This document shows, in pieces, positions 1-7,671 of a stretch of 64,000 nucleotides of DNA. Both the position numbers and the translations under genes were made by a program. The notes beneath the pieces were generated by a model. That model was not told the DNA's origin. It ran no database searches and saw only the letters and a list, made by a program, of their open reading frames with translations. Position 1 is the first letter of the stretch; each line of letters starts with the position of its first letter. This DNA comes from Lachnospira eligens (GTDB lineage Bacteria > Bacillota > Clostridia > Lachnospirales > Lachnospiraceae), in contig NZ_WKRD01000003.1 of assembly GCF_009680455.1 (NCBI RefSeq), positions 1 to 64,000 of the forward strand, read 5' to 3'.

Positions 1-7
1 ATGTATT

Positions 8-57
8 TTCCCTTATTTTTGCCCTTATGAGATAATCGTAAGGGAAATAAGGGAAAG
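8..57. repeat. Left attachment-type repeat of the mobile element
   Basis: A 25-base segment (8-32) matches 13,834-13,858 at 22 of 25 positions in the same orientation. It is followed by an AAGGGAAA/TAAGGGAAAG block (40-57), also present at 13,890-13,910. Within each end the blocks are roughly inverted (TTCCCTT.. against ..AAGGGAA), as expected for integrase arm or core sites. The site abuts the 3' end of the integrase gene, the usual place for one att end. The exact crossover is not visible because the left flank is outside the window. Confidence 0.6.
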
Positions 58-63
58 TTTTAT

Positions 64-1359
64 TTAGTCATTGCCTGCCACTTTATCAAGTAACCTTGCA
101 GATTCCTGCTTGGCTTTTCTTGTAGAGTGTGCATAGACATTCATGGTGGTACTGACATCTGAGTGCCCTAACAGTTCCTGCACATCCTTTGGTGCTGCTC
201 CATTTGCCAGAAGGTTGCTTGTGTAGGTGTGTCGCAACTGGTGAAAATGAAATCCTTCAAATCCATCCAGTTTCTGAGCAATCTTCCTGCAAACAATTCC
301 TAACGTGCTTGGCAGTTCCAAACTTCCATCCGGTCTTAAGCAGACAAAGGATATTTCCTTATAATCTTCTGGAACATTCTCTGTTCCGTCCAGATGATAG
401 AACTCATAGTAAACTCTGTTTTTGTCTTTTACTTCTCTGTAGTAGTTTTTGTGGTAAAGTTCTCCGTACTGCATTCGGTTTTTAAGTTGTTCCTTTCGGG
501 CATTGCGAAGAATCTCTGCCAGTGTATCTCCAAAATCAACAATCCTTACCTTTTTTCGTTTGGTTGGTCCGATGATATTCTTGTGCCTTGAACCATCATA
601 TCGGATACTGCGTCTGATTGTAAGGCACTGTTCTTCAAGATTCACATCCTGCCATGCCAGACCACAGGCTTCACCGATACGAAGTCCTGCATAATAAGCT
701 ATCTGGATTGGAAGTATTGCCGGTGGATTGTAATTCTGTAGAAATTCAATCAGTCTTTCATAATCCTCTCGTGGAATTGGCTGTATATCGCCATCCATGT
801 CATCATCGGAAAACAGGTCAACCTCATCCGTCTGGTATTTCAGTTTAATATACTGCATGGGATTGAAAGTGATATATTGCTTTGGTGATACTGCAAATCG
901 GAATGACTGCTGTAATACTGCCGAGAAAGAACGAATGTAATCTTTGCTATAACCTTTTCTTTCTGAACCATCTGGATAAGTGCCACCAAAGGAAAGCAGA
1001 TCGAAGAAGGCTTGTAAATGCTCAGATGTTACATTTTTCAACTTTCTCTCTGAAATTGGATGCTTCTTGATGTTGGTAATGGCACCGAGGTAATTCTGGA
1101 CTGTCCCATTACTGAGCGTACCGGTCTTTAATTCTTCCTCTGCCCATATATCAAGTAATTCTCCAATTGTAATATTTTCCGACTTTGCAATGAATTTCTT
1201 GCTTTCGTAATCGTCCATTGCCTGACGGAGCAGTTTTTCCGTTTCACTTTTACTTTCTGTTCCAGCGTATTCTTTCTGAACCAGATTGCCGCTTGCATCT
1301 TCTACATAGAAGCGGTAGTACCATTTCTTTCCTTTTTTTCTTACAGATCCTTTTGCCAT
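64..1359 (-). CDS. int: Tyrosine recombinase / integrase (Tn916-type)
   Basis: Site-specific recombinase of 431 residues that should integrate and excise the element. The N-terminal region resembles the arm-binding AP2-like domain (about residues 1-50), followed by a SAM-like core-binding domain and a C-terminal catalytic domain. Catalytic residues are visible: Arg227 (GLRIGE), His373-x-x-Arg376 (HQLRHT), His399 (LLGHS) and nucleophile Tyr409 (NVYAHS). The start at 1359 is preferred because AAAGGAGA lies about nine bases upstream; a longer reading from 1389 has no such site. It lies at the extreme left end of the element, reading towards the att-like repeat. All catalytic residues are present, so it looks functional. 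Confidence 0.95.
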   Translation of the reverse strand: MAKGSVRKKGKKWYYRFYVEDASGNLVQKEYAGTESKSETEKLLRQAMDDYESKKFIAKSENITIGELLDIWAEEELKTGTLSNGTVQNYLGAITNIKKHPISERKLKNVTSEHLQAFFDLLSFGGTYPDGSERKGYSKDYIRSFSAVLQQSFRFAVSPKQYITFNPMQYIKLKYQTDEVDLFSDDDMDGDIQPIPREDYERLIEFLQNYNPPAILPIQIAYYAGLRIGEACGLAWQDVNLEEQCLTIRRSIRYDGSRHKNIIGPTKRKKVRIVDFGDTLAEILRNARKEQLKNRMQYGELYHKNYYREVKDKNRVYYEFYHLDGTENVPEDYKEISFVCLRPDGSLELPSTLGIVCRKIAQKLDGFEGFHFHQLRHTYTSNLLANGAAPKDVQELLGHSDVSTTMNVYAHSTRKAKQESARLLDKVAGND

Positions 1360-1445
1360 AATCGTGTGTCTCCTTTCGATATCAGACAATCGGAACTGAT
1401 GAAATGCTTCTTGCGTGTAAGTATATCATAACTCCGGTTGTCGTT

Positions 1446-2075
1446 CTATACCGAATCGGAATCCTCATACAAAACTTCTGATAAAAGATTTTCAAGCCTT
1501 TGTTCTGCCATTTCCGGTTTCTTGGAATAAAGCCTTACGATATCTGCCATGTCGTTAAAGGCATTAACAGTGTGGGTGATCTCCCGGAGAAACATAATCT
1601 CGTTATATTCATCATTCGATTCAAACCCCATTACTTTTGCAATATCAGCTTCATTCGTGTTGCCCTTGTAATTCTTGCAGGCAAACTGGAATGATTCCAG
1701 AAACAGGTTATATTGCTTTAACATCAACAGCAGTAAATCTTTGGAAAAAGCATCTTCCTTTTTACTAAGGTCGAGAGGTAACTGTTTGAGAATATCGCCC
1801 ATTGCATCACGAATCTGTAATTCTTTCTTATCCGTAATATCGGTTTCGTATTCATCGGTTTCCCCCTTGAGCCATTCAATAGATACATGAAGTGCTTCCG
1901 AAAGACCTTCCAGCACCATCTTTTTGGTATTGTCAATCGAACCATTCTCATAACGCAGGATTGTGGAAGCTGTAACTCCCATCTTCTCTGCAACATAAGG
2001 CTGTGTCAGATTTAATTCCAGACGACGCTGTTTTGCCCTGCTACCTATCAGCTTGCGTAGTTCTTTATCTTTCAT
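1446..2075 (-). CDS. Xre/cI-like repressor of the mobile element
   Basis: Protein of 209 residues with an N-terminal helix-turn-helix of the Xre/cI family at about residues 8-65 (LTQPYVAEKMGVTASTILRYENG) and a helical C-terminal half of unknown fold. It is divergent from the excisionase gene and separated from it by a control region with two perfect ATTGCA-N3-TGCAAT palindromes. One palindrome overlaps the predicted -35 of this gene and the other lies just downstream of the excisionase promoter. I infer that it represses itself and excision/transfer. A strong AAAGGAGG precedes the ATG. There is no RecA-type autocleavage or ImmA-like partner in view, so the inducing signal is unknown. Confidence 0.85.
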   Translation of the reverse strand: MKDKELRKLIGSRAKQRRLELNLTQPYVAEKMGVTASTILRYENGSIDNTKKMVLEGLSEALHVSIEWLKGETDEYETDITDKKELQIRDAMGDILKQLPLDLSKKEDAFSKDLLLLMLKQYNLFLESFQFACKNYKGNTNEADIAKVMGFESNDEYNEIMFLREITHTVNAFNDMADIVRLYSKKPEMAEQRLENLLSEVLYEDSDSV

Positions 2076-2105
2076 GCTGATTGCCTCCTTTTTCGGTATG
2101 TATGA

Positions 2106-2134
2106 ATTATAGCATGTACCTTACATAATTGCAA
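2106..2134 (-). promoter_or_regulatory. Predicted promoter of the repressor gene
   Basis: Reading leftwards, TTGCAA (2134-2129) and TATAAT (2111-2106) are separated by 17 bases, a good sigma-A promoter. The -35 hexamer lies inside the palindrome at 2128-2142, which fits autorepression. Confidence 0.65.
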
Positions 2135-2142
2135 TATGCAAT
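2128..2142. promoter_or_regulatory. Operator palindrome 1 (ATTGCA-N3-TGCAAT)
   Basis: Perfect 6-bp inverted arms around a 3-bp centre. The same arms recur at 2217-2231. It covers the -35 region of the leftward repressor promoter. Binding by the adjacent Xre protein is inferred. Confidence 0.65.
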
Positions 2143-2172
2143 CTAATAATTAATTTTAAAATTTCATAACGC

Positions 2173-2201
2173 TTGACAACGCAATATAAAACCGCTATAC
2201 T
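2173..2201 (+). promoter_or_regulatory. Strong promoter for the excisionase/mobilization genes
   Basis: TTGACA (2173-2178), a 17-base spacer and TATACT (2196-2201) form a near-consensus sigma-A promoter reading towards the excisionase gene. A GCAAT half-site lies in the spacer and a full operator follows at 2217-2231, so it is probably repressed in the integrated state. Confidence 0.75.
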
Positions 2202-2216
2202 AACAGCACAACAAAA

Positions 2217-2231
2217 ATTGCATAATGCAAT
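2217..2231. promoter_or_regulatory. Operator palindrome 2 (ATTGCA-TAA-TGCAAT)
   Basis: The same 6-bp arms and 3-bp spacing as at 2128-2142. It sits just downstream of the excisionase -10, between the promoter and the ribosome binding site, which suits a roadblock or initiation repressor. Confidence 0.65.
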
Positions 2232-2249
2232 TTATAAGGAGGTGACAAG

Positions 2250-2480
2250 ATGACGGAAAGAAAGATTGCATTATCCATCGAGGAAGCAGCCGACTATACA
2301 GGAATTGGCAGAAACACTTTGAGAAAGCTGGTTGAATGGAAGAAGCTTCCGGTATTAAAGGTCGGAAGAAAAGTCCTTATTAAAACTGACATTCTGGAAA
2401 AGTTCATGGAAGCCAACGAGGGGCGTGATCTGAGGGATAAAGGAAATGTAAAAGCTGTCACAAGAAATGTGGCAACTTAA
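2250..2480 (+). CDS. xis: Excisionase / MerR-like DNA-binding protein
   Basis: A 76-residue protein with a winged helix-turn-helix of the excisionase (HTH_17) type: SIEEAADYTGIGRNTLRKLV followed by a wing (LPVLKVGRKVLIKTDILEKFM). Small proteins like this bend DNA at att sites and steer the integrase towards excision. AAGGAGGTGACAAG gives an excellent ribosome binding site. It is the first gene of the rightward transcript and is controlled by the operators upstream. A weak GGCGG/CCGCC hairpin (2484-2505) follows, without a T tract. The start and family are clear; the Xis role is inferred from position and size. Confidence 0.85.
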   Translation: MTERKIALSIEEAADYTGIGRNTLRKLVEWKKLPVLKVGRKVLIKTDILEKFMEANEGRDLRDKGNVKAVTRNVAT

Positions 2481-2624
2481 AAAGGCGGCTTCCTACGAAA
2501 CCGCCAAAGGTTCTATCAGACCGAAGCCATGATATACCTACACGCAAGAGGATTATACCATGTGCTTCTCCTGATATGCAACCGGGAACTGTTGTTTATC
2601 GGAAAAAGAAAGGATGAAGACGAT

Positions 2625-2939
2625 ATGGCGAAATCAACAAAGACTTATGAAGAAAGAATACGTGCATTAGAGAAAAAGGAACAGGAAAGCATTGAAGCTA
2701 CAAAAAAGCTCATAGCACAGCGGAAGGAACTGGAAAAGAGAAAGAAAGCGGAAGAAAGTAAAAAACGAACCCACAGGCTTTGTCAGATTGGAGGAGCGGT
2801 GGAATCAGTTCTTGGCTGTCCGATTGAGGAGGAAGATTTACCAAAGTTGATAGGCTTCTTAAAAAGGCAGGAAACAAACGGAAAGTTTTTCTCAAAGGCG
2901 ATGCAGAAAGAGCCACTTACAGATATGGAGGAAGTGTAA
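2625..2939 (+). CDS. DUF3847 mobilization accessory protein
   Basis: Small charged protein of 104 residues. The N-terminal half is a lysine/glutamate-rich coiled coil (about residues 5-48), followed by KRTHRLCQIGGAVESVLG and a short C-terminal helix, the pattern I recall for DUF3847. Such proteins are typically encoded just upstream of MobA/MobL relaxases, as here, and are presumed oriT-binding or relaxosome accessory factors. The ATG at 2625 follows AAAGAAAGGA. An upstream ATG at 2529 would add a hydrophobic stretch with no clear ribosome binding site and is not preferred. The oriT region begins immediately after its stop. Confidence 0.75.
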   Translation: MAKSTKTYEERIRALEKKEQESIEATKKLIAQRKELEKRKKAEESKKRTHRLCQIGGAVESVLGCPIEEEDLPKLIGFLKRQETNGKFFSKAMQKEPLTDMEEV

Positions 2940-3219
2940 TGGCGGAGGGAGTGGTTTTTCCATTCCCTTCATTGCCTTTGAATGAAGGGCGCACTTATGG
3001 ACAACCAGAGGTCGTCCTTATAAGTTTGCCACAAGTGGCAACCGGTCTGCGCTTACGCTTGCCGGGCTCGTTCCGTCGGCGGGGCTTTCAGCCAGACCTG
3101 CTCATGCCGCAGGGGGCACTCTTGCGCAGAGGGCGTTCCGACAGCTTCACTTCTGCCAAACCAGAAGAAGATGCTGTCGGGAATCAATGCCGGATACGGC
3201 AGAAAGGGGGAATCGTATC
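2940..3219. other. oriT region with MobQ/IncQ-type nick sequence
   Basis: This gap is visibly more GC-rich than its neighbours and holds no convincing gene. On the minus strand, 2997-2986 reads TAAGTGCGCCCT, matching the conserved nic sequence of the RSF1010/pIP501 (MobQ) oriT family, where cleavage falls between G and C (here between 2989 and 2990). A perfect inverted repeat TTGCCAC-AA-GTGGCAA lies at 3026-3041, with more GC-rich partial dyads beyond it. Its place between an accessory gene and a MobQ-type relaxase supports the call. The nick position is inferred from the known family. Confidence 0.75.
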
Positions 3220-4941
3220 ATGGCGATATTTCACTTTACAGTAAAGATTGTCGGGCGCAGTAAAGGAAAATCTGTCATATCCGCATCGGCATATCTTAAT
3301 GGAGATGTGATGAAGAATGAGGAAACAGGCAGAATCAGTTACTATACTTCCAAAAAGGAAGTCGTCTACACCAGTCTGATGATGTGCGAAAATGCACCTC
3401 CTGAATGGCTGCATGTACCGGAAGAAAATATAAAAAGGTTTCAACAGTCTATCCGTTATAAAAGAGCGGATGATAAAGATGCCGCACTGGAAAAGTTTAA
3501 AATCACATTTCAGAAACAGCGTCTATGGAATGAGGTATTGAAGATAGAAAAAAATGCAGATGCACAGCTTGGACGCTCATTTGAATTTTCCCTGCCGAAA
3601 GAATGGAGCAGACAGGAACAGATTGATTATACAACCGAATATATTCAAAAGACTTTCGTGGATAAGGGAATGTGTGTCGACTGGAGCATACACGATAAGG
3701 GCGATGGAAACCCACATGTGCATTTACTTGTAACCATGCGACCATTCAATCTGGATCATTCATGGGGCAGCAAAGAAGTCAAGGACTGGGATTTTGTCAG
3801 AGATACTGACGGAAATATCGTGGTTGATGAATCCCACCCGGACTGGTGGCAGGATAAGAAAAATCCTGATCGGCATGGAATCCGCATTCCGGTACTTGAT
3901 GAAAACGGAGTACAGAAAGTCGGGGCAAGAAACCGAAAACAATGGAAACGGGTTCTGACCGATGCTACCGGCTGGAATAATCCAAAGAATTGTGAGTTAT
4001 GGCGAAGCGAATGGGCTGGGATGTGTAACCGGCATTTATCCATAGACAATCAGATTGACCACCGCTCTTATGAAAGACAGGGCAAATTAAAAATCCCTAC
4101 GATTCATGAGGGTGCGGATGCAAGAAAGATTGAGGAAAAATATCTCACCGGACAGATATGGAATGGTTCATGGAAGGTAGAGGAAAACCAGATGATTAAA
4201 AAACAAAATGCACTACTGCAAAAGGTAATCACAACCTTTGGTAAGGTATCCGGTGCATTGTCAATATGGAAGGAGTGGTTGAATGACATTAGAAGAAAGC
4301 AAAGAAGTAATTCCCATGATGGAAGCAATGATTGCACAGATAGAGGAACAGCAGAATATCATGGCAGAGATGCTTCAGGAGATACAGGAAAAGGACGAGA
4401 AGCTGATGTGCTTTCAGGAGCAGGAAGAACGATTGCAGCAATTAGAGAAAGAATTGTCAGAGCTGCTACAAATCTTACCGGATACAGAAGAACTGTTGAT
4501 GCTTCTGGAAGAAAAGACAGACCAGATACAGAAACTCACAGACGAAAATCAGCAATGGCAGGAATTGGCACAGAAATTGAACAGCGAGAACCGGCTATTG
4601 CAGAAACAGAACAGCGAATTACTGAACTTGAACAGCAATTAGAGAAAGGAAGGTTGATTGATGAACGAATTAAGAAACTCAAAGAACGACGATCAACTGG
4701 AAGAACTGCTAATGCTGACGGAGCAGATGCAGGAAGAACTCGACCAGAAAGACCGGACTATCAGGAAACTGAAAGTGCAGCTCGACGAATCGCTGACCTT
4801 GAACGAGAGGTTAAACAGCGAGAACAGAGCAGGGAACATTCAAGCCTTAAAGAACGACTTGAGGAAAACAAAAGAATTATTGCAGAGCGAGAAAGAGAAA
4901 ACGCTCACCGCAAAGGACATGATAGAGGAATGTCGCGATAA
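3220..4941 (+). CDS. MobA/MobL-family relaxase (MobQ type)
   Basis: Relaxase of 573 residues that should nick the adjacent oriT and stay bound to the transferred strand. The N-terminal domain has the family layout: catalytic Tyr25 in SASAYLNGD and a metal-binding motif GNPHVHLL with His166 and His168. A third of the length (from about residue 355) is arginine/glutamate-rich and ends in a coiled coil (RIADLEREVKQREQ). The ATG at 3220 has AGAAAGGGGG upstream. The last 660 bases are also covered in another frame by two coiled-coil genes (4283 and 4658). No type IV secretion genes are present, so transfer would need a helper element. Confidence 0.9.
   Translation: MAIFHFTVKIVGRSKGKSVISASAYLNGDVMKNEETGRISYYTSKKEVVYTSLMMCENAPPEWLHVPEENIKRFQQSIRYKRADDKDAALEKFKITFQKQRLWNEVLKIEKNADAQLGRSFEFSLPKEWSRQEQIDYTTEYIQKTFVDKGMCVDWSIHDKGDGNPHVHLLVTMRPFNLDHSWGSKEVKDWDFVRDTDGNIVVDESHPDWWQDKKNPDRHGIRIPVLDENGVQKVGARNRKQWKRVLTDATGWNNPKNCELWRSEWAGMCNRHLSIDNQIDHRSYERQGKLKIPTIHEGADARKIEEKYLTGQIWNGSWKVEENQMIKKQNALLQKVITTFGKVSGALSIWKEWLNDIRRKQRSNSHDGSNDCTDRGTAEYHGRDASGDTGKGREADVLSGAGRTIAAIRERIVRAATNLTGYRRTVDASGRKDRPDTETHRRKSAMAGIGTEIEQREPAIAETEQRITELEQQLEKGRLIDERIKKLKERRSTGRTANADGADAGRTRPERPDYQETESAARRIADLEREVKQREQSREHSSLKERLEENKRIIAERERENAHRKGHDRGMSR
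4283..4642 (+). CDS. Coiled-coil protein encoded inside the relaxase gene
   Basis: A 119-residue acidic protein that is almost entirely heptad-like coiled coil (leucine, glutamate and glutamine rich; LEEKTDQIQKLTDENQQW). It is read in the +2 frame wholly inside the relaxase gene. AAGGAGTGGTTGA lies just before its ATG, a usable ribosome binding site. The opening MTLEESKEVIPMMEAMI resembles, from memory, a small protein encoded after relaxases in related Clostridia elements. The overlap makes reality less certain, but the amino-acid pattern is coherent. Possible roles are relaxosome or oriT accessory protein. Confidence 0.6.
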   Translation: MTLEESKEVIPMMEAMIAQIEEQQNIMAEMLQEIQEKDEKLMCFQEQEERLQQLEKELSELLQILPDTEELLMLLEEKTDQIQKLTDENQQWQELAQKLNSENRLLQKQNSELLNLNSN

Positions 4942-5629
4942 GCTAAGACAGGCAGAACAGGAACGGGATTATGCACTCTCCCATCAGAAAAAAGTAGAGA
5001 TACCGGTTGAAAAGTCGGTGCTCTATCAAAAGTGCAGGAATTGTAACCAGACAGCTTATCTGAAAGCGAAGGAAAGGTATGATACGCAGAGAGAAAAAAT
5101 GGCAGGCAGATATAAAGCAAAAACAGCTATGTATGAAGCATTGATGTTTCTGCTGATATGGTATTCCGCATCAACTACTCTTTTTCAGATGATACAGTCA
5201 AAGGTATTTATTTCTGATTGCAGAATATTCTTTGGTGCAATCGGAACTTTCACACAGACTATTGCTGGCTGGATTGCACTGATAGGAGAGAATGTGGCAC
5301 AGATTAGTAATGGAATATCCAATCCTGTCATTGCCGGAATTATATACTGGCTGATAAGAATATTGATTTGCGGTGGATGTCTGGTGGGTGCGGGAATACT
5401 TGTAGCGTTTATAGGGATAAAGATTGCAGGGCTATATAAGAAATACTGTTGGGATATGATTACCATACTGGTAACACTTATAAGCCTGGAAATAGCAATC
5501 TACTTTGGAGATTGGATAAAGACAGTCTTGCCGATCAATATGCTATTTCTCTTATTATTGGTGCAACTGGTATATGTTGGAATTAGGTGGTATGTAAAAG
5601 GATGGCAAGAAGCCAGAGGATATTATTAA
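4658..5629 (+). CDS. Coiled-coil membrane protein of the mobilization module
   Basis: Protein of 323 residues. The N-terminal half (about 1-120) is a long coiled coil, followed by a small CxxC segment (YQKCRNCNQTAYL) and a C-terminal half with about four or five membrane helices (for example MFLLIWYSASTTLF, IAGIIYWLIRILICGG, MLFLLLLVQLVYVGI). The first 284 bases overlap the relaxase gene in another frame and the rest is free of overlap, which argues the frame is real. It starts 16 bases after the stop of the preceding coiled-coil gene in the same frame, with AAAGGAAGG upstream. A role linking the relaxosome to the membrane or a helper secretion channel is plausible but unproven. Confidence 0.75.
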   Translation: MMNELRNSKNDDQLEELLMLTEQMQEELDQKDRTIRKLKVQLDESLTLNERLNSENRAGNIQALKNDLRKTKELLQSEKEKTLTAKDMIEECRDKLRQAEQERDYALSHQKKVEIPVEKSVLYQKCRNCNQTAYLKAKERYDTQREKMAGRYKAKTAMYEALMFLLIWYSASTTLFQMIQSKVFISDCRIFFGAIGTFTQTIAGWIALIGENVAQISNGISNPVIAGIIYWLIRILICGGCLVGAGILVAFIGIKIAGLYKKYCWDMITILVTLISLEIAIYFGDWIKTVLPINMLFLLLLVQLVYVGIRWYVKGWQEARGYY

Positions 5630-5692
5630 AAAACTATTAGAAACTATTCATATTTACTTTCGTGCTAGGACAGATTATTCTAAAAATTCAGT

Positions 5693-5844
5693 GATGAGCA
5701 TGCACATGAAATCTTACTTCGTTTAGGTACGAAAAAGGGCAATGGAAACTTTGTGTTCAGATGAGCTCTCACTATCTTGGTAACAACCGCAAGCAGCAGT
5801 GGAATATTGACGATGCATTCCGTATATATTCCACACATGGCTAA
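5693..5844 (+). pseudogene. Possible frameshifted gene remnant
   Basis: Two short open stretches join with a -1 shift. The first, 5693-5761, is 23 residues ending HEILLRLGTKKGNGNFVFR. The second, 5761-5844, starts with an ATG and runs 27 residues to ...FRIYSTHG. The protein-like composition suggests a decayed gene from an earlier insertion. I do not recognise the family. The rest of the gap 5630-5875 shows nothing else. Confidence 0.3.
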
Positions 5845-5875
5845 GCCCGACTAGAATGTGGGTGAAAAATTTCAC

Positions 5876-5901
5876 GAGTGCCAGAGTTTCCTCTGGCACT
5901 C
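5876..5901. terminator. Rho-independent terminator
   Basis: A perfect 11-bp stem (GAGTGCCAGAG / CTCTGGCACTC) with a TTTC loop is followed by ATTTTATTTT on the plus strand. It lies between the mobilization genes and the converging AraC gene and separates backbone from cargo. Confidence 0.85.
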
Positions 5902-5904
5902 ATT

Positions 5905-6873
5905 TTATTTTCGCTGTGCGTTTTTTCTGTACTCCAGTGGCAACAATCCCGTGCTTTTTCGGAATAATTCTGCAAATCGGCTTGAAGTGGAATAGCCTAC
6001 TGTTTGGGCAACTTGCCCGACTGTCAGCTCTGTATATGCCAGCAGATATTCTGCTTGGCTCATGCGCCGCTGTTGAACATATTCCGTGATGGTGCAGTCG
6101 TAGTATTTCTTAAAACAGCTTTTGAGCTTTGTTGTTCCCATGCAGGCAATCTGTGTTAGCCGTTCCAGAGGAATATCAAAAGCATAGTGATCGCTAAGAT
6201 AAGCGGCAACTATTTGGAGATTTTCAATATCCTGTTGAGAGAGCTTATGGGCTGGTTTATCAGGATGTTTCTTCTGATATTCCACCACCATTGAAACAGC
6301 TTCTGCGACTTTACCCTCATAAAAAAGTTTTGCGGCAATCCCTTCCCCGCGATAGTCTTTGATTTCTGTGAGTAACCGTGACATTTCTGGAAAGTCGGAA
6401 GTTTGGTCGATCTTCCGAAATGCATCCACAGGATTGATCTGTGCCTCTGGGTACAGTTTTTTCAGGTAGTCCTCATAATATGCCGGTGCAATCTCAATCC
6501 CAACCGAACGGATTGGAATATTTTTATGTATCAAAGCCTTGTATGGAGCGTAGCCTCCAATAAATGTTTTGATACAACCGGCAGACAGCCTACGGTATGG
6601 AGATAATTCCTCCCCGGAAATAGAGTCATACCGAGTGATACTCAGACATTCCGGCAGGGAACATTCCAACATGAAATCTTCGTGGAAGGAAAAGTTGTGG
6701 ATTTTAATATCATATAGGTCTTTCTGTCCATAAGTCCAGTAGGAGCCTTCTCCAACTTCGGGAGAAAGTTTCCAGCAGTCACCTAATGCCCCATATTGCT
6801 GGTTGTCTGGGTCATGGATAAAACCGTGTTTAATCAGCAACGGTGTATAAAACTGGTCAATAATTTCAGACAT
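5905..6873 (-). CDS. AraC-family regulator of the transporter cargo
   Basis: A 323-residue regulator. The C-terminal ~95 residues hold two AraC helix-turn-helix motifs (IPLERLTQIACMGTTKLKSCF and VGQVAQTVGYSTSSRFAELF). The N-terminal ~200 residues form a ligand-binding region that resembles the PchR/YbtA style of siderophore-responsive regulators, a weak inference. The start at 6873 is chosen because AAGGAGG lies upstream in a usable position; the longer open frame to 7071 runs into the divergent promoter region. It is divergent from the ECF/ABC operon and most likely activates it when its small-molecule ligand is present. Confidence 0.88.
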   Translation of the reverse strand: MSEIIDQFYTPLLIKHGFIHDPDNQQYGALGDCWKLSPEVGEGSYWTYGQKDLYDIKIHNFSFHEDFMLECSLPECLSITRYDSISGEELSPYRRLSAGCIKTFIGGYAPYKALIHKNIPIRSVGIEIAPAYYEDYLKKLYPEAQINPVDAFRKIDQTSDFPEMSRLLTEIKDYRGEGIAAKLFYEGKVAEAVSMVVEYQKKHPDKPAHKLSQQDIENLQIVAAYLSDHYAFDIPLERLTQIACMGTTKLKSCFKKYYDCTITEYVQQRRMSQAEYLLAYTELTVGQVAQTVGYSTSSRFAELFRKSTGLLPLEYRKNAQRK

Positions 6874-6986
6874 GAAAACAGACCGCCTCCTTTTTGCAAC
6901 GATTAGACGAACTTTTGAAAGGAACAGACGAACATCGCCGGGACCTATTGAATGTTGTTCGATAAATGCGTATTGTATTAGACAGT

Positions 6987-7004
6987 GGTTAGAACTATCT
7001 AACC
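6987..7004. promoter_or_regulatory. Palindrome in the AraC/ECF divergent region
   Basis: GGTTAGA-N4-TCTAACC is a perfect 7-bp inverted repeat 56 bases before the S-component start. It is a likely operator for the operon. The half-site GGTTAG recalls DtxR/IdeR boxes, but those have a 1-bp rather than a 6-bp centre, so the assignment is only suggestive. No clear -35/-10 pair was identified in this 186-bp gap. Confidence 0.45.
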
Positions 7005-7059
7005 GAAGAATATCACAAACCACTTGTCGAGTCAAGACAATGAAAGGTAGGAGGTCAAA

Positions 7060-7671
7060 ATGAGTAATCAAGTAAATTCTATGAACAAAGGTCTGACAGT
7101 GAAAGACCTTGTAACAACAGGTATTTTTACTGCACTGTTATTTGTTTTTGTATTGGTGGGCGGTGTCTTTTTTGCAACGAATCCTGTACTTACTTTTTTC
7201 ATGCCAGCAGGAGGTGGGCTGCTTGCTGGCCCCATTTATCTTTTGCTGATTGCAAAAGTACATAAGCGTTGGAGCCTTTCTATAATGGGCGTTATCATGG
7301 GTATTATTTGGTTCGTGACCGGTATGCACTGGGCTTTTGCATTGGGCTATCTGATCATGGCGATTGTCGCGGACTTTGTTGCTGGTGCAGGGCAGTACAA
7401 AAGCAAAAAACTCAACAGCCTGTCTTATATCCTGTTCTCCCTCGGCGGCACTGGTTCGTATATCGTGTTCTTTGTTGACCCCAACGGCTGGGCACAGACT
7501 ATGCTGGGAAACGGAACCGAACAGAGCTACATCGACACCATGCAGGCAACTGCAAATACCGGCATCCTGATTGCCATGTTCGCTGCTGTTATCATTACAT
7601 CTGCAATCAGCGCTTTTGTAGGCTGCAAAATGCTGAAAAAGCAGTTTGAAAAAGCAGGTATTACAGAATGA
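7060..7671 (+). CDS. MptD/Trep_Strep-family ECF transporter S component
   Basis: Membrane protein of 203 residues with about six hydrophobic segments, matching the Trep_Strep/MptD family of putative ECF substrate-binding subunits (LTVKDLVTTGIFTALLFV near the N-terminus, then PAGGGLLAGPIYLLLIAKV). It would bind the substrate in the membrane and hand it to the T/ATPase module encoded next. The start has GGTAGGAGGTCAAA upstream and the last codons overlap the T-component start by four bases (ATGA). The substrate cannot be read from the sequence; AraC control and the paired ABC half transporters point to a metal chelate or siderophore. Confidence 0.85.
   Translation: MSNQVNSMNKGLTVKDLVTTGIFTALLFVFVLVGGVFFATNPVLTFFMPAGGGLLAGPIYLLLIAKVHKRWSLSIMGVIMGIIWFVTGMHWAFALGYLIMAIVADFVAGAGQYKSKKLNSLSYILFSLGGTGSYIVFFVDPNGWAQTMLGNGTEQSYIDTMQATANTGILIAMFAAVIITSAISAFVGCKMLKKQFEKAGITE

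Noticed and set aside
2939..3244. Open frame of about 100 codons on the plus strand overlapping the relaxase start
   Set aside because: It spans the oriT region, has no ribosome binding site and its sequence reads like translated GC-rich structured DNA.
6987..7004. DtxR/IdeR box before the ECF operon
   Set aside because: The GGTTAG half-sites match but the centre is too long for a DtxR-type site; kept only as an unassigned palindrome.
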